Shown here piece by piece: positions 12,144 to 23,900 of a stretch of DNA of 64,000 bases. The DNA is from Xiphophorus maculatus (Eukaryota; Chordata; Actinopteri; Cyprinodontiformes; Poeciliidae), in assembly GCF_002775205.1 (NCBI RefSeq), contig NC_036457.1:7704024-7768023 (forward strand), read 5' to 3'. Position 1 is the first letter of the stretch, and each line of letters starts with the position of its first letter. The notes under the pieces are model-generated. The model did no database searches, was not told the origin of the DNA, and saw only the letters and a program-made list of their open reading frames with translations. The position numbers and the translations under genes were made by a program.

Positions 12144-12176
12144 TTTTACAGACTGCAAAATTTGCAGTCTGTAAAA
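12144..12176. repeat. Perfect 33-base palindrome between rnf8 and aida
   Basis: Two 16-base arms (TTTTACAGACTGCAAA and its exact complement) flank one central base. The palindrome sits in the rnf8-aida interval and could form a cruciform or be a fused transposon end. No element was recognised around it. Confidence 0.8.
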
Positions 12177-12286
12177 GAAAGCCAGAAAAAAAAGCGGTCT
12201 GAACACCAGGTACTGCAGGCCTCACTTGCCCGAGTTAAGGTCAATGTAGCAGAACATAGAGTTCGTTATTCAAAAATAAGAAAGAA

Positions 12287-12620
12287 TAAGATAAGATAAG
12301 AGATAAGATAAGATAAGATAAGATAAATCTTTATTGTCATTATCACAAGGACAACGAAATTCAAAGGGTGCCATCAGTCGGTGCACATGCCCAAAAACAA
12401 AAAATAACTGTCTCACAATTCACACACAACGCAAGAATCAACAAACAACTGGCAAAAAAAAAAAAGTAAGAACAGCCACATACATCATTTATGATGATTA
12501 ATGGTTGTTTTTGATTGCATTTAGTTTTGTTATTGCTATCGGGTAGAAACTGTCTCTGAGACGGTTGGTTCTTGTTCTGGTTGCTCTGTATCTTCTGCCT
12601 GAATATACCGTTAACATATA
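12287..12620 (-). mobile_element. Non-LTR retroposon 3' end (antisense) with pentanucleotide tail
   Basis: A GATAA array (about 12287-12336) is followed by ATCTTTATTGTCATTATCAC and AAGGACAACGAAATTCAAA. Read on the minus strand this is a fish LINE-type 3' end that finishes in (TTATC)n. Further in, 'gggtagaaactgtctctgagacggttggt' also fits such elements. The exact clade is not certain. Confidence 0.5.
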
Positions 12621-12724
12621 TTCTTCAAATGTTTTTGAATTTAATAAACTTTTTTATGTGTCCAGGTAGCAATTTACTACAGCAGTAGCTAAATATGACT
12701 GGAACTTCAACCATATTGTGTGTC

Positions 12725-13009
12725 ATTATGTAACTGACGTCCACTCGGGCGACCCCGCATCCCGAAACAGGCGCACCCCGAGCTCCAGGCGGGACTTCCT
12801 CTCTCCTGCGGATGCGACATCAGGGCTGAAGCAGGCAGAAAGGGCTTGGTCGGGGTGTCACCGGGTCCCGATCCGTGCGTCTCTCTCCGGACGGCAGATA
12901 TCCCAGCCGAACTGGACGCCGCTGTCGCCGCAGCTGGAAGCCCCCCGTAGAGGAGCCTCCTCCTCGGCTATGCTGCCCTGAGAACGCCGCGACCACCCGC
13001 CCCGCCAAA
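12725..13009 (+). promoter_or_regulatory. CpG-rich aida promoter/5' UTR region
   Basis: This is one of the few GC- and CpG-rich patches in the window, directly upstream of the aida start. A CRE-like TGACGT is at 12735-12740. Two tiny upstream reading frames (ATG at about 12808 and 12969) would precede the main start if they are transcribed. The transcription start is not determined. Confidence 0.5.
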
Positions 13010-16000
13010 ATGTCTGATGTCAACAAGACTGTTCAGAAATGGCACGCCAGTTTTAAGAAAGGCACAGACTTTGACTCGTGGGGGCAATTAGTGGAGGCGA
13101 TAGACGAGTACCAAATGTAAGTTCAGCATGTGTGTCCTGTCTGTCCCCGGTGGTTTATCCAGAAAGCAGCGCTGCTTCCTTTTATTTTGTTTAAAAAAAT
13201 GTTTACAGCTGCATGTCCAGAAACCTGCAGGGCAGATAACGGGTTCATAAGAAGTTGGGCTGGGAGCTGTCAATGCGCTCTCACAGCAGTAAATAAACCC
13301 TTCCCATCCATGACGTGATGTGGCATTTGTTGCAGAAGGAGTGGGTTGCGCGCGCGTGTGTGTGTGCGCGTGTGTTGCATCCCTGCTTCATCCAGAGCAG
13401 CAGCAGCTCCAGCTGTTTGATGGAGAGTTCGGGTCATGGAAAACCATACAGAGCTGCGTGTTGTGCAGGGCAGAAAGAGAGGGAGAAAAGAGCCAATATT
13501 CCTCAGAGTATTGAGAAATAGTCAGCCACACCCTCTCATTGTTATGGGTGGGTTTCATATGAGAGGAAAAGCTTTGTCCTTCTCGGAGAAAATCCCGCTC
13601 ACTGCAAGTTATTTCGGGCTGTGACTCTTGTCAAAATATTCATTTGCAACAAATGTTTTCGATAATAAAAATAAACATCAAGACCACCTGATAATTCACT
13701 TTCTTTATCACCAGGGGGCGCCAGAGTCCCTGCTCGGTCTCGAAAAGTATCATTTTCCATGTCTGGAAAAACATGAAAAAAAAAAATAAATAAATAAATA
13801 ATAATGTAGATTTTATTCAATTTTTATAAAAAAATTTAAAATGCGTATTTCTAAAAACAATCAGATGTTTGCATCGGTATCTTTTTTGAGCTAAATTCAT
13901 ACTCAATAACATTTTCGTCACAAAATCGCATACATTTTCAGACCTCAGAGTCCTATAACCAGTTAAAGTCTGGTTAGTTGCGTGCATAAGTTATTAGCTT
14001 TCAACCTTCTTAAAATCCTAGTCAAGTCATATTACCAATAGGTTCAATAAACTAAAACGACACAGTTCTGAATTCAAGTATGGCATTGGACCACCTCTTG
14101 TGCGTTAGCTTGACTAACTTGGATCATCTTAATTTCCAAATCGGTGACTCCTGGATTTAGCAAATTAGAAGAGAGTATCCTGGATTAAACAGAGATTATT
14201 TGTGGATTTTTTCACCTTTTCATGTTTGTAAAAATTACAGATTTAGGGGTTTAATTGGTATTTTAGATGTAGTTTAGGCCTGAATTGAAAGTTGCTTGGA
14301 GACCAAAAAGTTAAAGCCCTTTTTTTAAATTATTGGATTAGTAGGAATTCAGTAAGTTAGCAAAATTCATAATAATGTTATACTCAGATCACCATAACTG
14401 TTTGGAAAAAAATGTCTAGGATCTTTAAAATGATGAGAGTTGATGTCTGATCATTTAAAGTGTTTGATTACATCATCTGTTTGTGTCACTTCATCCAGTC
14501 TAGCCAGACAACTACAAAAGGAGGTCCAGTCTACAAATTCTTCAGATTTCACAGAGGAGCAGAAGGTAATCCTTTCATTTTTATCTCCTGCTTTTTCTCT
14601 AAATCACTCACCTGCTGCAGTCAGGCTAACAACTGTTTGTGTTTCTTTTTTTAATATCATTTATAGAAAAACTTAGGAAAGATTGCAACATGCCTAGAGA
14701 TGAGAAGTGCCAGTTTGCAGGTCTGTATTCCTACTGCTGCTAAAATAATGTGTCGCTAATTTGATACAAAATATTGAACGAAAAGTACTTTTTTTTTTTG
14801 TAGTTTTCAAGTGCTTCATCTGTTCAACATTATATATTGATACTCTACTAACGAGTATCACAGGCATAACCAATTCATCATATCGGTTTGTATCGAGACT
14901 GGATTTTTATTATAAACCTTTGTTGGGATAAATTTTGAAATTGTTCAGTTCAGAAAAATATATATTGCCATATATTGCAGAACTGCACACTTTTGATAAA
15001 AGTGATGGGTGCCGCAACCAGCTGAACATCACTGGGTTAACAATTTGAATTTAAAGACAGAATATTATGTCCTAGCAGGTGTTTATAAAATGAAAACATT
15101 AACAGGCCTAGGGGGCTTGGTGCTTGGTCACTAAGAAGACGTTCAGAGGAGTATTCACTACTGTTAAGTATAATGCTATGGTTAAAATTATTTAATGCTG
15201 CACAAGCACAAAATAATTCTTAGGAGTGCATTTATTATACTCCTAAGTCGCAACTTAATAGCACCTTAAATTGTATCCTGATATATGAAATGAAATCAGA
15301 TTTTAATCCGAGCGAATCCACATGTTGGTGTCTGGTGGGCTGAATCCCTGAGCATGCTCAGTTACACAGTGAAAGTGTTTTTTTCCTCTCTTATCTCTGC
15401 AGCAACAGTAAGTTTCCTCCCATTTTTTTTTATCTTTCACTCAGAAGTGACACGTATGTGTGCAAATGAGGATGTAAACTTATTAAAAATGTTTAATAGG
15501 ACTTATGTAGAGGTCACATTGTGAATATTTATGGAGCATGGGGTTGAATTTTGCAGTTACCTGACATGCAAAAAGACTGGTACCTCTACATGCCCCAAAT
15601 GATGGAGTAACAATATTCTTTTTCGTATGGAAGTATTTTTTCATTCCTGATTTCTTCTAAGGAAGCAAAAAAAAAGGATCTTTACATACTTTATTGCACA
15701 CACCTTGAACCTTCTCATATTTTTTATGTTAAAATAACAATTATCTGCAAAACTGCTCAAGCTTATTGAGCCTGGATGAAGCACATCTGTGAATGTCAAT
15801 TTTCAAGTCTTGCCAGAAACTCTGAATTTGATTTTCCATCATTACTTTGACTAGGGCATTCAGCTAAGTTCATCTTTTGATCAACTTTAACTAACTTGTC
15901 ACTACTGAATGACAAAATCCTCACAGCACAATGCTGCCACCACCCTGCATCGTCACGTAGCTCGGGTTAGCAAGTTTCTGCACTGGCACACGTTAGCCAT

Positions 16001-18730
16001 ATTCTTCAGAATATTATATAATAATTTGTCTGTTTGTCTCCAGTGCACCCAGTCAAAGGAGGAGTTCAAGTTAGAGGACTTGAAGAAACTGGAGCTCAGT
16101 GAGTGACTGAATGTGAATGACCTCTAATTTATAAGAGCGGCTGTTAAAATGTGGCCATCGTTTCCCTTTTCTCAACAGTAATCAAGAACATACTCACCTA
16201 TAACAAAGAATTTCCCTTCGATGTCCAGCCAGTGCCATTAAGGTGAGTTTCCATCACTGAATGCCTTATCTATTTGCTGAAATATTTTGGATTTCTTTGT
16301 TTTTCCTAAAGATATTTTTTGAAAAGTGTTCAAATGAAATAAAAGCATGTATTGCTGATGACCGCTAACAGCATAGTCAGCTGGAAAGCAAATATTTATA
16401 TACCACTAGAAGCATAATATCTATGTTCAGGTTCAGAAAAACTACCGTACTTATTTTTTATATCTGTTGTTATTGTCATGATAAGGGAATCCTTGGTGGT
16501 TTTTGTGTATGTAACAAACTTAAGAAAGTTTTTAAAATACAATTTTATGCTTATCTTGGATTATGTTTCTATTTAAAAATGATCAGCTTGCACATTTAGC
16601 ATTGAAGGAATAACAACAGAACCTTTACAGTATTTCTGATGCATACATTTTAAGCATTTCTACCCATCCAGGTTAAGTTTAGTTAGTGGAGAAACTGTAA
16701 TATAGCAGGTTTCTGTGAGGTTTTATCTTGAGGAAAAAAATAAGTTTGTTTTTTTTTCTTACTCTCTGTTAGGAAAATTCTGGCTCCGGGTGAGGAGGAG
16801 AACTTGGAGCTGGAGGCAGAGGACGATGCTGCTGCAGGAGCAGGATCGACAGAAACATTCCCACCAAGAGCTCCCGGTGCGATTTCTCACAGAGAAATTG
16901 AACAAACAGAGGAGAAAATAGTAAAGCTAACAATCCTGACAATGTGGACAGTTTTGGGGGGCTTTAAACATCCTTAATTGGAATTATTCATGACAACGAT
17001 AAATCAAAATTCTCACCGTAATAAGAAATTTATCATGATAAATGATAAACCATATAGTAAATGCCCACCACTAAGTTGTTTTTAAATTAACTTTTCTCAA
17101 ACAGAATACTCTTTTCAGTTCAAAAATACTTTTCTACTCCCAAAGGACAATAACATTTTGTTGTAACTCATATTATTTTTAGTATTAGTGTGCCAAAAAT
17201 CTCTATGGAAATGTCCTATTAGAATTATTTTAAAATGAAAACTTAAACACAACCTTCAAGTCTCCATAATCACAGCTAGTCGCTCTTTTGTACTGGAAAA
17301 CCCTGTGTCACATCTTATGTTACAGGTACTCTGTTGCCGCGGTTACCGTCAGAACCTGGGATGACGCTACTCACACTAAGAATAGAGAAAATTGGGCTGA
17401 AGGACGCCGGCCAGTGCATCGACCCGTACATGAGCATCAGCGTCAAAGGTAAGGATTCGGCTGCCATCTTCTTTAACTCAAGGAAACCTCTCCATGGCTT
17501 TGAAAGTGAACCGTCTTCCAGTCCTGAAAACATCCGTTTGTCTCCGTGTGTGTATGTGTGTGTTCTGCCTTCAGATGTGAATGGAGTTGATCTGAACCCA
17601 ATGCAGGACACTCCTGTGGCCACCATGAAGGAAGACACGTACATTCACTTCAGCGTGGACATAGAAATTCAGAGGCATGTGGAGAAATTACCAAAAGGTA
17701 ACGACTGTCATCGTCCATTTGCTATTTACAGCTGATTCAGTGGCGGTTCTGTTCTTTTTTTGGGTTCGTCACCTGGCAGCAGTGTTGACATAGAAATTCA
17801 GAGCCATGATGGTAGAAATGGGTGATATGGAACATTTTGTGTTAATGGTGTGATAATGATTCAAATTATGATTTAAAAAAACTATTTATTACTTCTTCTT
17901 TATGTAACCTTATGGCTGTGACTGCATTCATAGCACCACAAACACAAATGTTGCTCTTGAAATACAAGAAAAAACTAGAAATTCTTTCAAACACCACTTA
18001 CTGAAAGAAGTGTGAATTATATCATCGATTTGCACACGGTAGCTTCAAATGTAATCATATTTTCAAATTTAGTGATGTTCATTGATGCTCTTGTGAAACA
18101 AACAATGGGGGAAACACTAAAAGTAACATTTCAAATAATACTGCCAATCTTTTTTATGTTTATTTAGCATTACTAATCGGAATTTATCAAGACAACGATC
18201 AATCAAAATTCTTATTACGACAAGACATTTTTCACAATAAATCACAAGCGATGCAATAAATGAACAATTTACATGCATTAAAATCTTTAGTGTATCAACC
18301 TTCCAGTCCAATCAATTTACTTTAGAAGTCAATTAAAAGAGAAAGCTTCTTGTGTTTAATTGGATGAATGTTTTAAACCTCTTATATTTATTTCATTGAT
18401 ATAAAATTCTAACTTCCCCCAGGAGCAGCTATCTTCTTTGAATTCAAGCACTACAAGCCCAAAAAGAGGTTCACCAGCACAAAATGCTTCGCCTTCATGG
18501 AAATGGACGAGATCAAACCCGGACCGATTGTCATTGAACTGTGAGTTTGGTTTTCTTTTTCACTCGTCTTTTTTTTTTTTTTTTCTTCTCTAACTTTCCA
18601 GAGAGCGATTACGATTTCAAAATTTTTCAGGTACAAGAAGCCAACGGACTTTAAGAGGAAGAAACTGCAGCTGCTCACAAAGAAGCCACTTTATCTCCAC
18701 CTCCATCAGACGCTGCACAAGGACAGCTAA
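13010..18730 (+). CDS. aida: Axin interactor, dorsalization-associated protein
   Basis: Ten exons: 13010-13116, 14499-14565, 14667-14720, 16044-16098, 16179-16242, 16773-16876, 17326-17448, 17575-17697, 18423-18540, 18631-18730. They total 915 bases (304 residues; human is 306) and all junctions keep phase. AIDA binds Axin and blocks Axin-driven JNK activation, limiting dorsal fate in fish embryos. Seen here: an N-terminal helical region (residues 1 to about 105, with FDSWGQLVEAIDEYQ and EEFKLEDLKKLE), an acidic low-complexity linker (about 125-150), and a C2-type domain (about 155-300) with GLKDAGQCIDPY, FFEFKHYKPKKRFTSTKCF and the C-terminal LYLHLHQTLHK. The start AAAATGTC follows a CpG-rich leader. 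It is tail to tail with mia3, as in human. Its neighbours suggest no functional link. Confidence 0.96.
15725..15990 (-). mobile_element. Tc1-like transposon remnant in aida intron 3
   Basis: Read on the minus strand, the stretch includes the complement of CAGCACAATGCTGCCACCACC (the GGGSI region of Tc1-like transposases) and of 'tttgactagggcattca'. It is heavily decayed and has no open frame. Confidence 0.55.
16980..17055. repeat. Dispersed repeat, copy A (aida intron 6)
   Basis: The segment around GACAACGATAAATCAAAATT matches a second copy at 18178-18262 over about 75 bases, with scattered changes. It is likely a MITE relative. No ends were defined. Confidence 0.45.
18178..18262. repeat. Dispersed repeat, copy B (aida intron 8)
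   Basis: Similar to 16980-17055 (GACAACGATCAATCAAAATT and the AT-rich stretch after it) and in the same orientation. Two copies within one gene suggest either two insertions of one family or an old duplication. Confidence 0.45.
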
Positions 18731-19496
18731 GCCCCGTCTCGCCGTTTAATCTCACTGCATATCCAGGGAAACGTGGTGTTCCTCCTCATCGCCACATTCA
18801 GCAATACCAAATGAAGGCTGAGGTGTGAAGAAAGTAAAAGGATCCGATCTCCTCACACGGATTTTATGAATTTAAGTGCTTTTTTTTTGCTTCTGTTACA
18901 GAGTCCTATTAATATACTTTAAACCAGCAGAAACATTTTAAAGCAGTTTAAGACGCCTCATGTTCAGTCTTCCACATGTAGCTCTCTGATTTTTCTTTTC
19001 AGATGGAGTCACTGCAGGTACTTCTGGTTTGTTTTGTTACGTCACAAAACTCTGGACTTTAAAACACAACCCCCCCCCCCAGCAAAACATTAACTCCTTA
19101 ATCCAACCACTGTTTTGGGAAAACTTTCATCCTCTTCCTGGAATATTTAGTTTGTTCAATTTAGTGTTTATTCTTTGACTGCTGCTGAATGTGTCTGGAG
19201 AAGGGGTTCAAACGGAGGCATTTAATCGGGATTGACACCACTGAAAACACAGTACTGGGTTTACAAGAAGTCAGCAACAACAGATGATTGTGAAGCTGTC
19301 AAAGTTTAAGCAGATATGGCACAATTCCCTTAAATAATTAGAAAACAAAAGCTGCCGAAAGTGGGCAAAACTGTACTTAACTGACAGGATTTGCTGTAGC
19401 ATCCTAGAATTGTATAAAACTCCACAATATGTTGGTATTTTTAACTTCTCAAATGGAGATAGACACCTAAAATTATAAAACTTCTCACTATACTAA

Positions 19497-19860
19497 CAGT
19501 ATGATGTGAAAAAGTATTTCTCCCCTTATAGATTTTCTCAAACTAATTTTCAAGCAAAGATGAATAAAAACAAAAAGCATTTTTTTTTTTGAAAAAGAGG
19601 CTTATTTTATGAAAGGAACAACACATTTCCAAATCAACTAACCATTGGTAGCATCAACTACCAATGGTTAGAAATATTTGGTGATGAGCAAATTAGCCCC
19701 ACTATGGCTGGACTGCCAGTCTCTGAATTCTAAAAACTTTTAAACGAATAAAGAACAAAAAAAAATAAAGTTCTTGTTTTGGACAACAAACCCAAACTAT
19801 TTGTTCAGATTGTACTGGTTTAAAATATTTTTTATTTTAAACATACAATGCAATATTTTT
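19497..19860. mobile_element. Decayed DNA-transposon-like repeat
   Basis: Opens ACAGTATGATGTGAAAAAGT then 'atttctcccc', matching the opening of the repeat at 3764. AT-rich and noncoding. A perfect hairpin at 19638-19671 lies inside. The right end is not defined. Confidence 0.35.
19638..19671. repeat. Perfect 14-base inverted repeat
   Basis: CTAACCATTGGTAG and its exact complement CTACCAATGGTTAG are separated by six bases. The hairpin lies in the possible aida 3' UTR, so it could also fold in RNA. Confidence 0.8.
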
Positions 19861-20478
19861 TAAGCTAATTTGCAAAGGGAAACATGAAAACAGAAGGTAT
19901 TTAAATTAGAGATTTGCTTAATTCAGTATTAAAGCTTCAAGATGGATTCAGTTCAGTTTTACATCTGAGAAGGAAATCAAATGCTTAAAAAAATTGTGAA
20001 GCAGAAAAAGTGTTTTTTCCATTTTTTTTTATTTAAATCCAGTGGTTTTGTTTGTGCAGTTTTACTTAAAACATGAAGGCTAAATGAAGCTGTGATTAGA
20101 TGCATCTCTACACTTGGATGGAGAACAAATTGTTCAAATATAATCCATTACTTTGTAATGCTATTTAACTTCACTTTCTGTCACATGTACGTAGTTAAAA
20201 TCTGCTTGTAGACTTTATTTTTGTAACATCTCTAAAACAAGGACAAACAAACTGTAAGATAGACTAACTGATGGATTAACTGTAAATGTGCATCGGGAAC
20301 CGTTTGCAATTTTTTTGTTCGAACGTTTGCAATTATTTTTGATTTCTAATAAACTATAACCGAGGCAGTTTGTAATTGGTTGCAATTCTTTGAAAATGTA
20401 TTTTGTGATCAAAGTCCTCTTGAACCCAGAAAAGTTTATTTACTTCACTGATTGACAACACGGACAGAGTTTCCATTC

Positions 20479-20484
20479 TTTATT
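20479..20484 (-). terminator. Likely mia3 poly(A) signal
   Basis: AATAAA on the minus strand lies about 450 bases beyond the mia3 stop. A second AATAAA lies about 45 bases further on (about 20434-20439). Confidence 0.5.
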
Positions 20485-20931
20485 ATTAAATGTTCTAGCC
20501 AACATAGTAAAATAAGTTATACATCTGGCCATCGATTTACACATTTCCTTAATACGGTTTGTAATGAACCAACATGTTTGGGGAAGATAAAGGGATTCCT
20601 GAAATGTTAAAACTAAAACCTCTCATCTTCTGCTGTTTTTTTTATATATAATTTCCACAGGAAACATTAAAAAATATGTCCCTCTAAATCACTTATTTTT
20701 TAAAAAAACAAATCAACACAACTTGTATTGCATAATAACCTGCAAAGAAAAATTCTTAACTCATAAATTTCAGACACATAATTTATGATGACTTTTTTAA
20801 AGACCTTATATTTTAATAAACATCATTGCAATTTTATATGACAGAAAACTGAAAGCCATCATGACCTAATGTTTGGACTTGATTTGTTATGGTGTTACTA
20901 CAGTGAAGCTCCGTTCCTTAGCGTTTTAAGG

Positions 20932-23900
20932 CTAGACCATTCCAGGTCTGACTGAATCCTGAGGAGCCTCCTGCTTCAGGTGCGTGTCCGGAGCGGGGCC
21001 GCTCTGGGGGCCCGCTGAGTTCTGGGGGTTACTGGGCAGCCCCTGACCAGGATGTGCAGGAAGGGGCGGGCCTCCGGGTGGCGGCACGCCTGGCGGCAGG
21101 TCCATGAGTGGGCTGATGTGGTCTCTCGGTCCTGGGAAGCGCATGTCATGAGGGATAAGTGGACGGGGCCCCAAAGGTCTGCGGACACCTGCATGGACAG
21201 AACGAGGGATGAAAAAGAATGAGAAACAGCAGAGAAATGAGATATGAATTTTTTTTAAACATTTTCTTATGGAGGAATCTGCTTCAACCAGCTAGAGACT
21301 TTTTTTCCCCCTCGTTTACAAAAGTTTAGATCAGGGGTGTCAAACTCCAGTCCTCAAGGGTCGGTGTCCTACAACTTTTAGATGTGCCTCTGCTGCACCA
21401 CACCTGAATAGAATAATTAGGTCATTAGCAAGGCTCTGGAGAACTGATCTACACAAGGAGGAGATAATTAAGCCATTTCATTCCAGTGTTTGGTACCTGT
21501 GGCACATCTAACAACTGCAGGAGACTGGACCTTGAGGACTGGAGTGTGACACCTGTGGTTTAGATGCTCAGTCAGACTGGAAGGAGAGCATCTATCAGAT
21601 CTTCCCACAGTTTCTCGTTTGCATTCAGTTCTAGGCTTTGACTGGACCAGTCTACAGGATTTCTGCAGGTTTCACCAACTCAAAATTAAGACCTTTTTTT
21701 TTTTACAACAAAATATCTGTACAAAAGAAAATAGCATATTTTATATAGTAGTGCCATGATTTTTTTTCTCTTCATAAAAATGTGTGTAGCATTGTATGGG
21801 TGGATTTTTCATTTGCCGAATTAAAAAAAACAAATACACAATTATATTTTAGTAAATTCTTGTCAGCTCAGGGTATGATAAGCCTGGCAGGCCACCAGAC
21901 TTTTTTTAAGACCTTATAGTTGGTGATCAGGTATTAATCTTTCAATAACACATTATTGTCAAGTGATATTTTCAAATTTCCTATCAACTTAAACATTTGT
22001 TTTTAACTCAAAAACGTGACAGGCTGCTGGAGAAATGACTGTCCTTGCGCCCAACCACTGGCCTTAGCAGGTTTTCTGGGGGAAACCTTGGAGCTGTATT
22101 AAATACTGACCGAAAATTGTGGTTCTCACATTATTAAACAAAACAGGAACCTGTCAGGTTGCTAAATAGAAAAATAAAAGATAAAAAACACAAAAGATGT
22201 GAAACACTTAATCAAGAACTGCGGACTCTGTGTCAAAGAAGTGGACAAAATCTGATCTAGCTTTCCAGATGGGACGATTGCCAGATACGCAGTTATACAA
22301 CTGTACATTTTTGAAAGGCATGAGTAGAGCCTTCTGCACAAGCAACAAGAATGCAACAAGTGGCTTCTGTCTTTTCCAGCAGCCATTGTACAACGCATAC
22401 AGCGGTAAAACAAACTGACAAAATGTCCTGGATCTCCGCTTGGGCTGCTAGGTGACAGGCTATGCTCAGCTGGGGTTACTAAGTAACGGCACAGTGCATG
22501 TGGATTGTGACTTAATCAAACGGCTCATTTTTCAGACACCAAAAACTGACTTTGTGATTTTTTTTCAGCGCTTGGGTTGTGTTTGAAATATAAAAACCTG
22601 CAAAATGTTAATTTTGATTGAAATCAATTTTAATCTAATGGTACCATTAATCAATAAATTGTTAGCATTCCCAGTATGTACTGTCTGTTGTTGCCAGAAA
22701 ATGATGGCATCCCCTTTAGAAAAAAAGCAAAGTGCTAAAAGCTGAAGTAATACGTAAACCTACCGAGCGGTGGAGGCATCGGTCCAAAATTAGGCGGTAG
22801 AGAGGGACGGAAGTGTGGTGGTGGCGGGCCTCTTGAATCAGGGCCCAGTCTGGGTTGGAATAAATGTCCATTGGCAGGTCGAGGGCCAAACTCCCCGCCC
22901 ATGGGTCCAGGCAGGGGCATACCTGGGTGTCCATTGGCCGGCAGAGGAGGGCCATGGAGTGGGGGGACATTTGGAGGAAGAGGCCCTGGTGGGAGTGAGT
23001 ACGGGCCTGGTCTTGGATGGCCGTAAGGTCCGGGTGGAGGGAGACGGACGTTGGGTCCAAGAGGGAGAAAAGGGTCATGTGGTCCCGGGCCTGGAGGAGG
23101 CCTTTGGACCATTGAACCGGGCGAGTCTCTGATTGGAGAGGCCATGAAGGATCCAGGTCCCTGTAAACGACGGGAGGAAAAACGAGATCTAATGTGTGCA
23201 GTGAGAAACTTCCAGTGAGATCAGACAGAGTAAAATGTTAGTCGTGCAGAAAAGAGATCCACAGTTATATCCACAAACAAGAGGTGCAGTCAGCTGTTAA
23301 CCATATACCACCATCTGGATCAATCAGAACCCCTGTGAAACATCGAGTGCAATTTGGTGCATCATCTGTGAGTGAAACCACAAACGTAGAAAAAAGAAAT
23401 CTTTAAATGGCCCAAAAAGAAAACCAATTCCTTTATTCTCCTCCCGTTCCCAAACCCAGTTTTAGAGAGGAGGAGGAGGAGTTGGCGTGCTTGCATTCAC
23501 CTTCACACCAAGCACCTGGACTGAACCTTTATACTCACTGGCTCTGGACTCTCTGTGGAAGCCACAGCCTGACTTTCTGTTTTTATCTGTGGATCTATCA
23601 CTTCAGTCTGTTTTAGAACAAGGACATTCACAGCTGAAACTTCTTTAAGAGCCTTTTATAACGGAGAAGAAATGTAGTTGTTATATCTGAATAATAAATA
23701 ACTTACAGATCCGTCCGGGTTGGCGGGAGAGGAGCTTCTTGGGCCCATCATGTCTGAAAGATGAACAACTGAGTCTCAAGCAGATTTAAAGCAAACATGA
23801 TCGATGTGACGTTAAAGCTTTCAGAACACACACCCATCCCCGGGACGTGTTTGTTTTCAGGGTACATGCCGTGTGGATCGGATGGAGGTCGAGGGGCTAA

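Larger units (their letters stand above)
18731..20430 (+). other. aida 3' UTR and spacer to mia3
   Basis: AT-rich DNA between the convergent genes. Candidate AATAAA signals on the plus strand occur at about 19564, 19747 and 20348; which one ends aida is not decidable by eye. A transposon remnant (19497-19860) lies inside. Confidence 0.4.

Noticed and set aside
12718-13120. Overlapping open frames on both strands at the aida start
   Set aside because: CpG-rich promoter DNA has few stops; only the frame starting at 13010 continues into aida exons.
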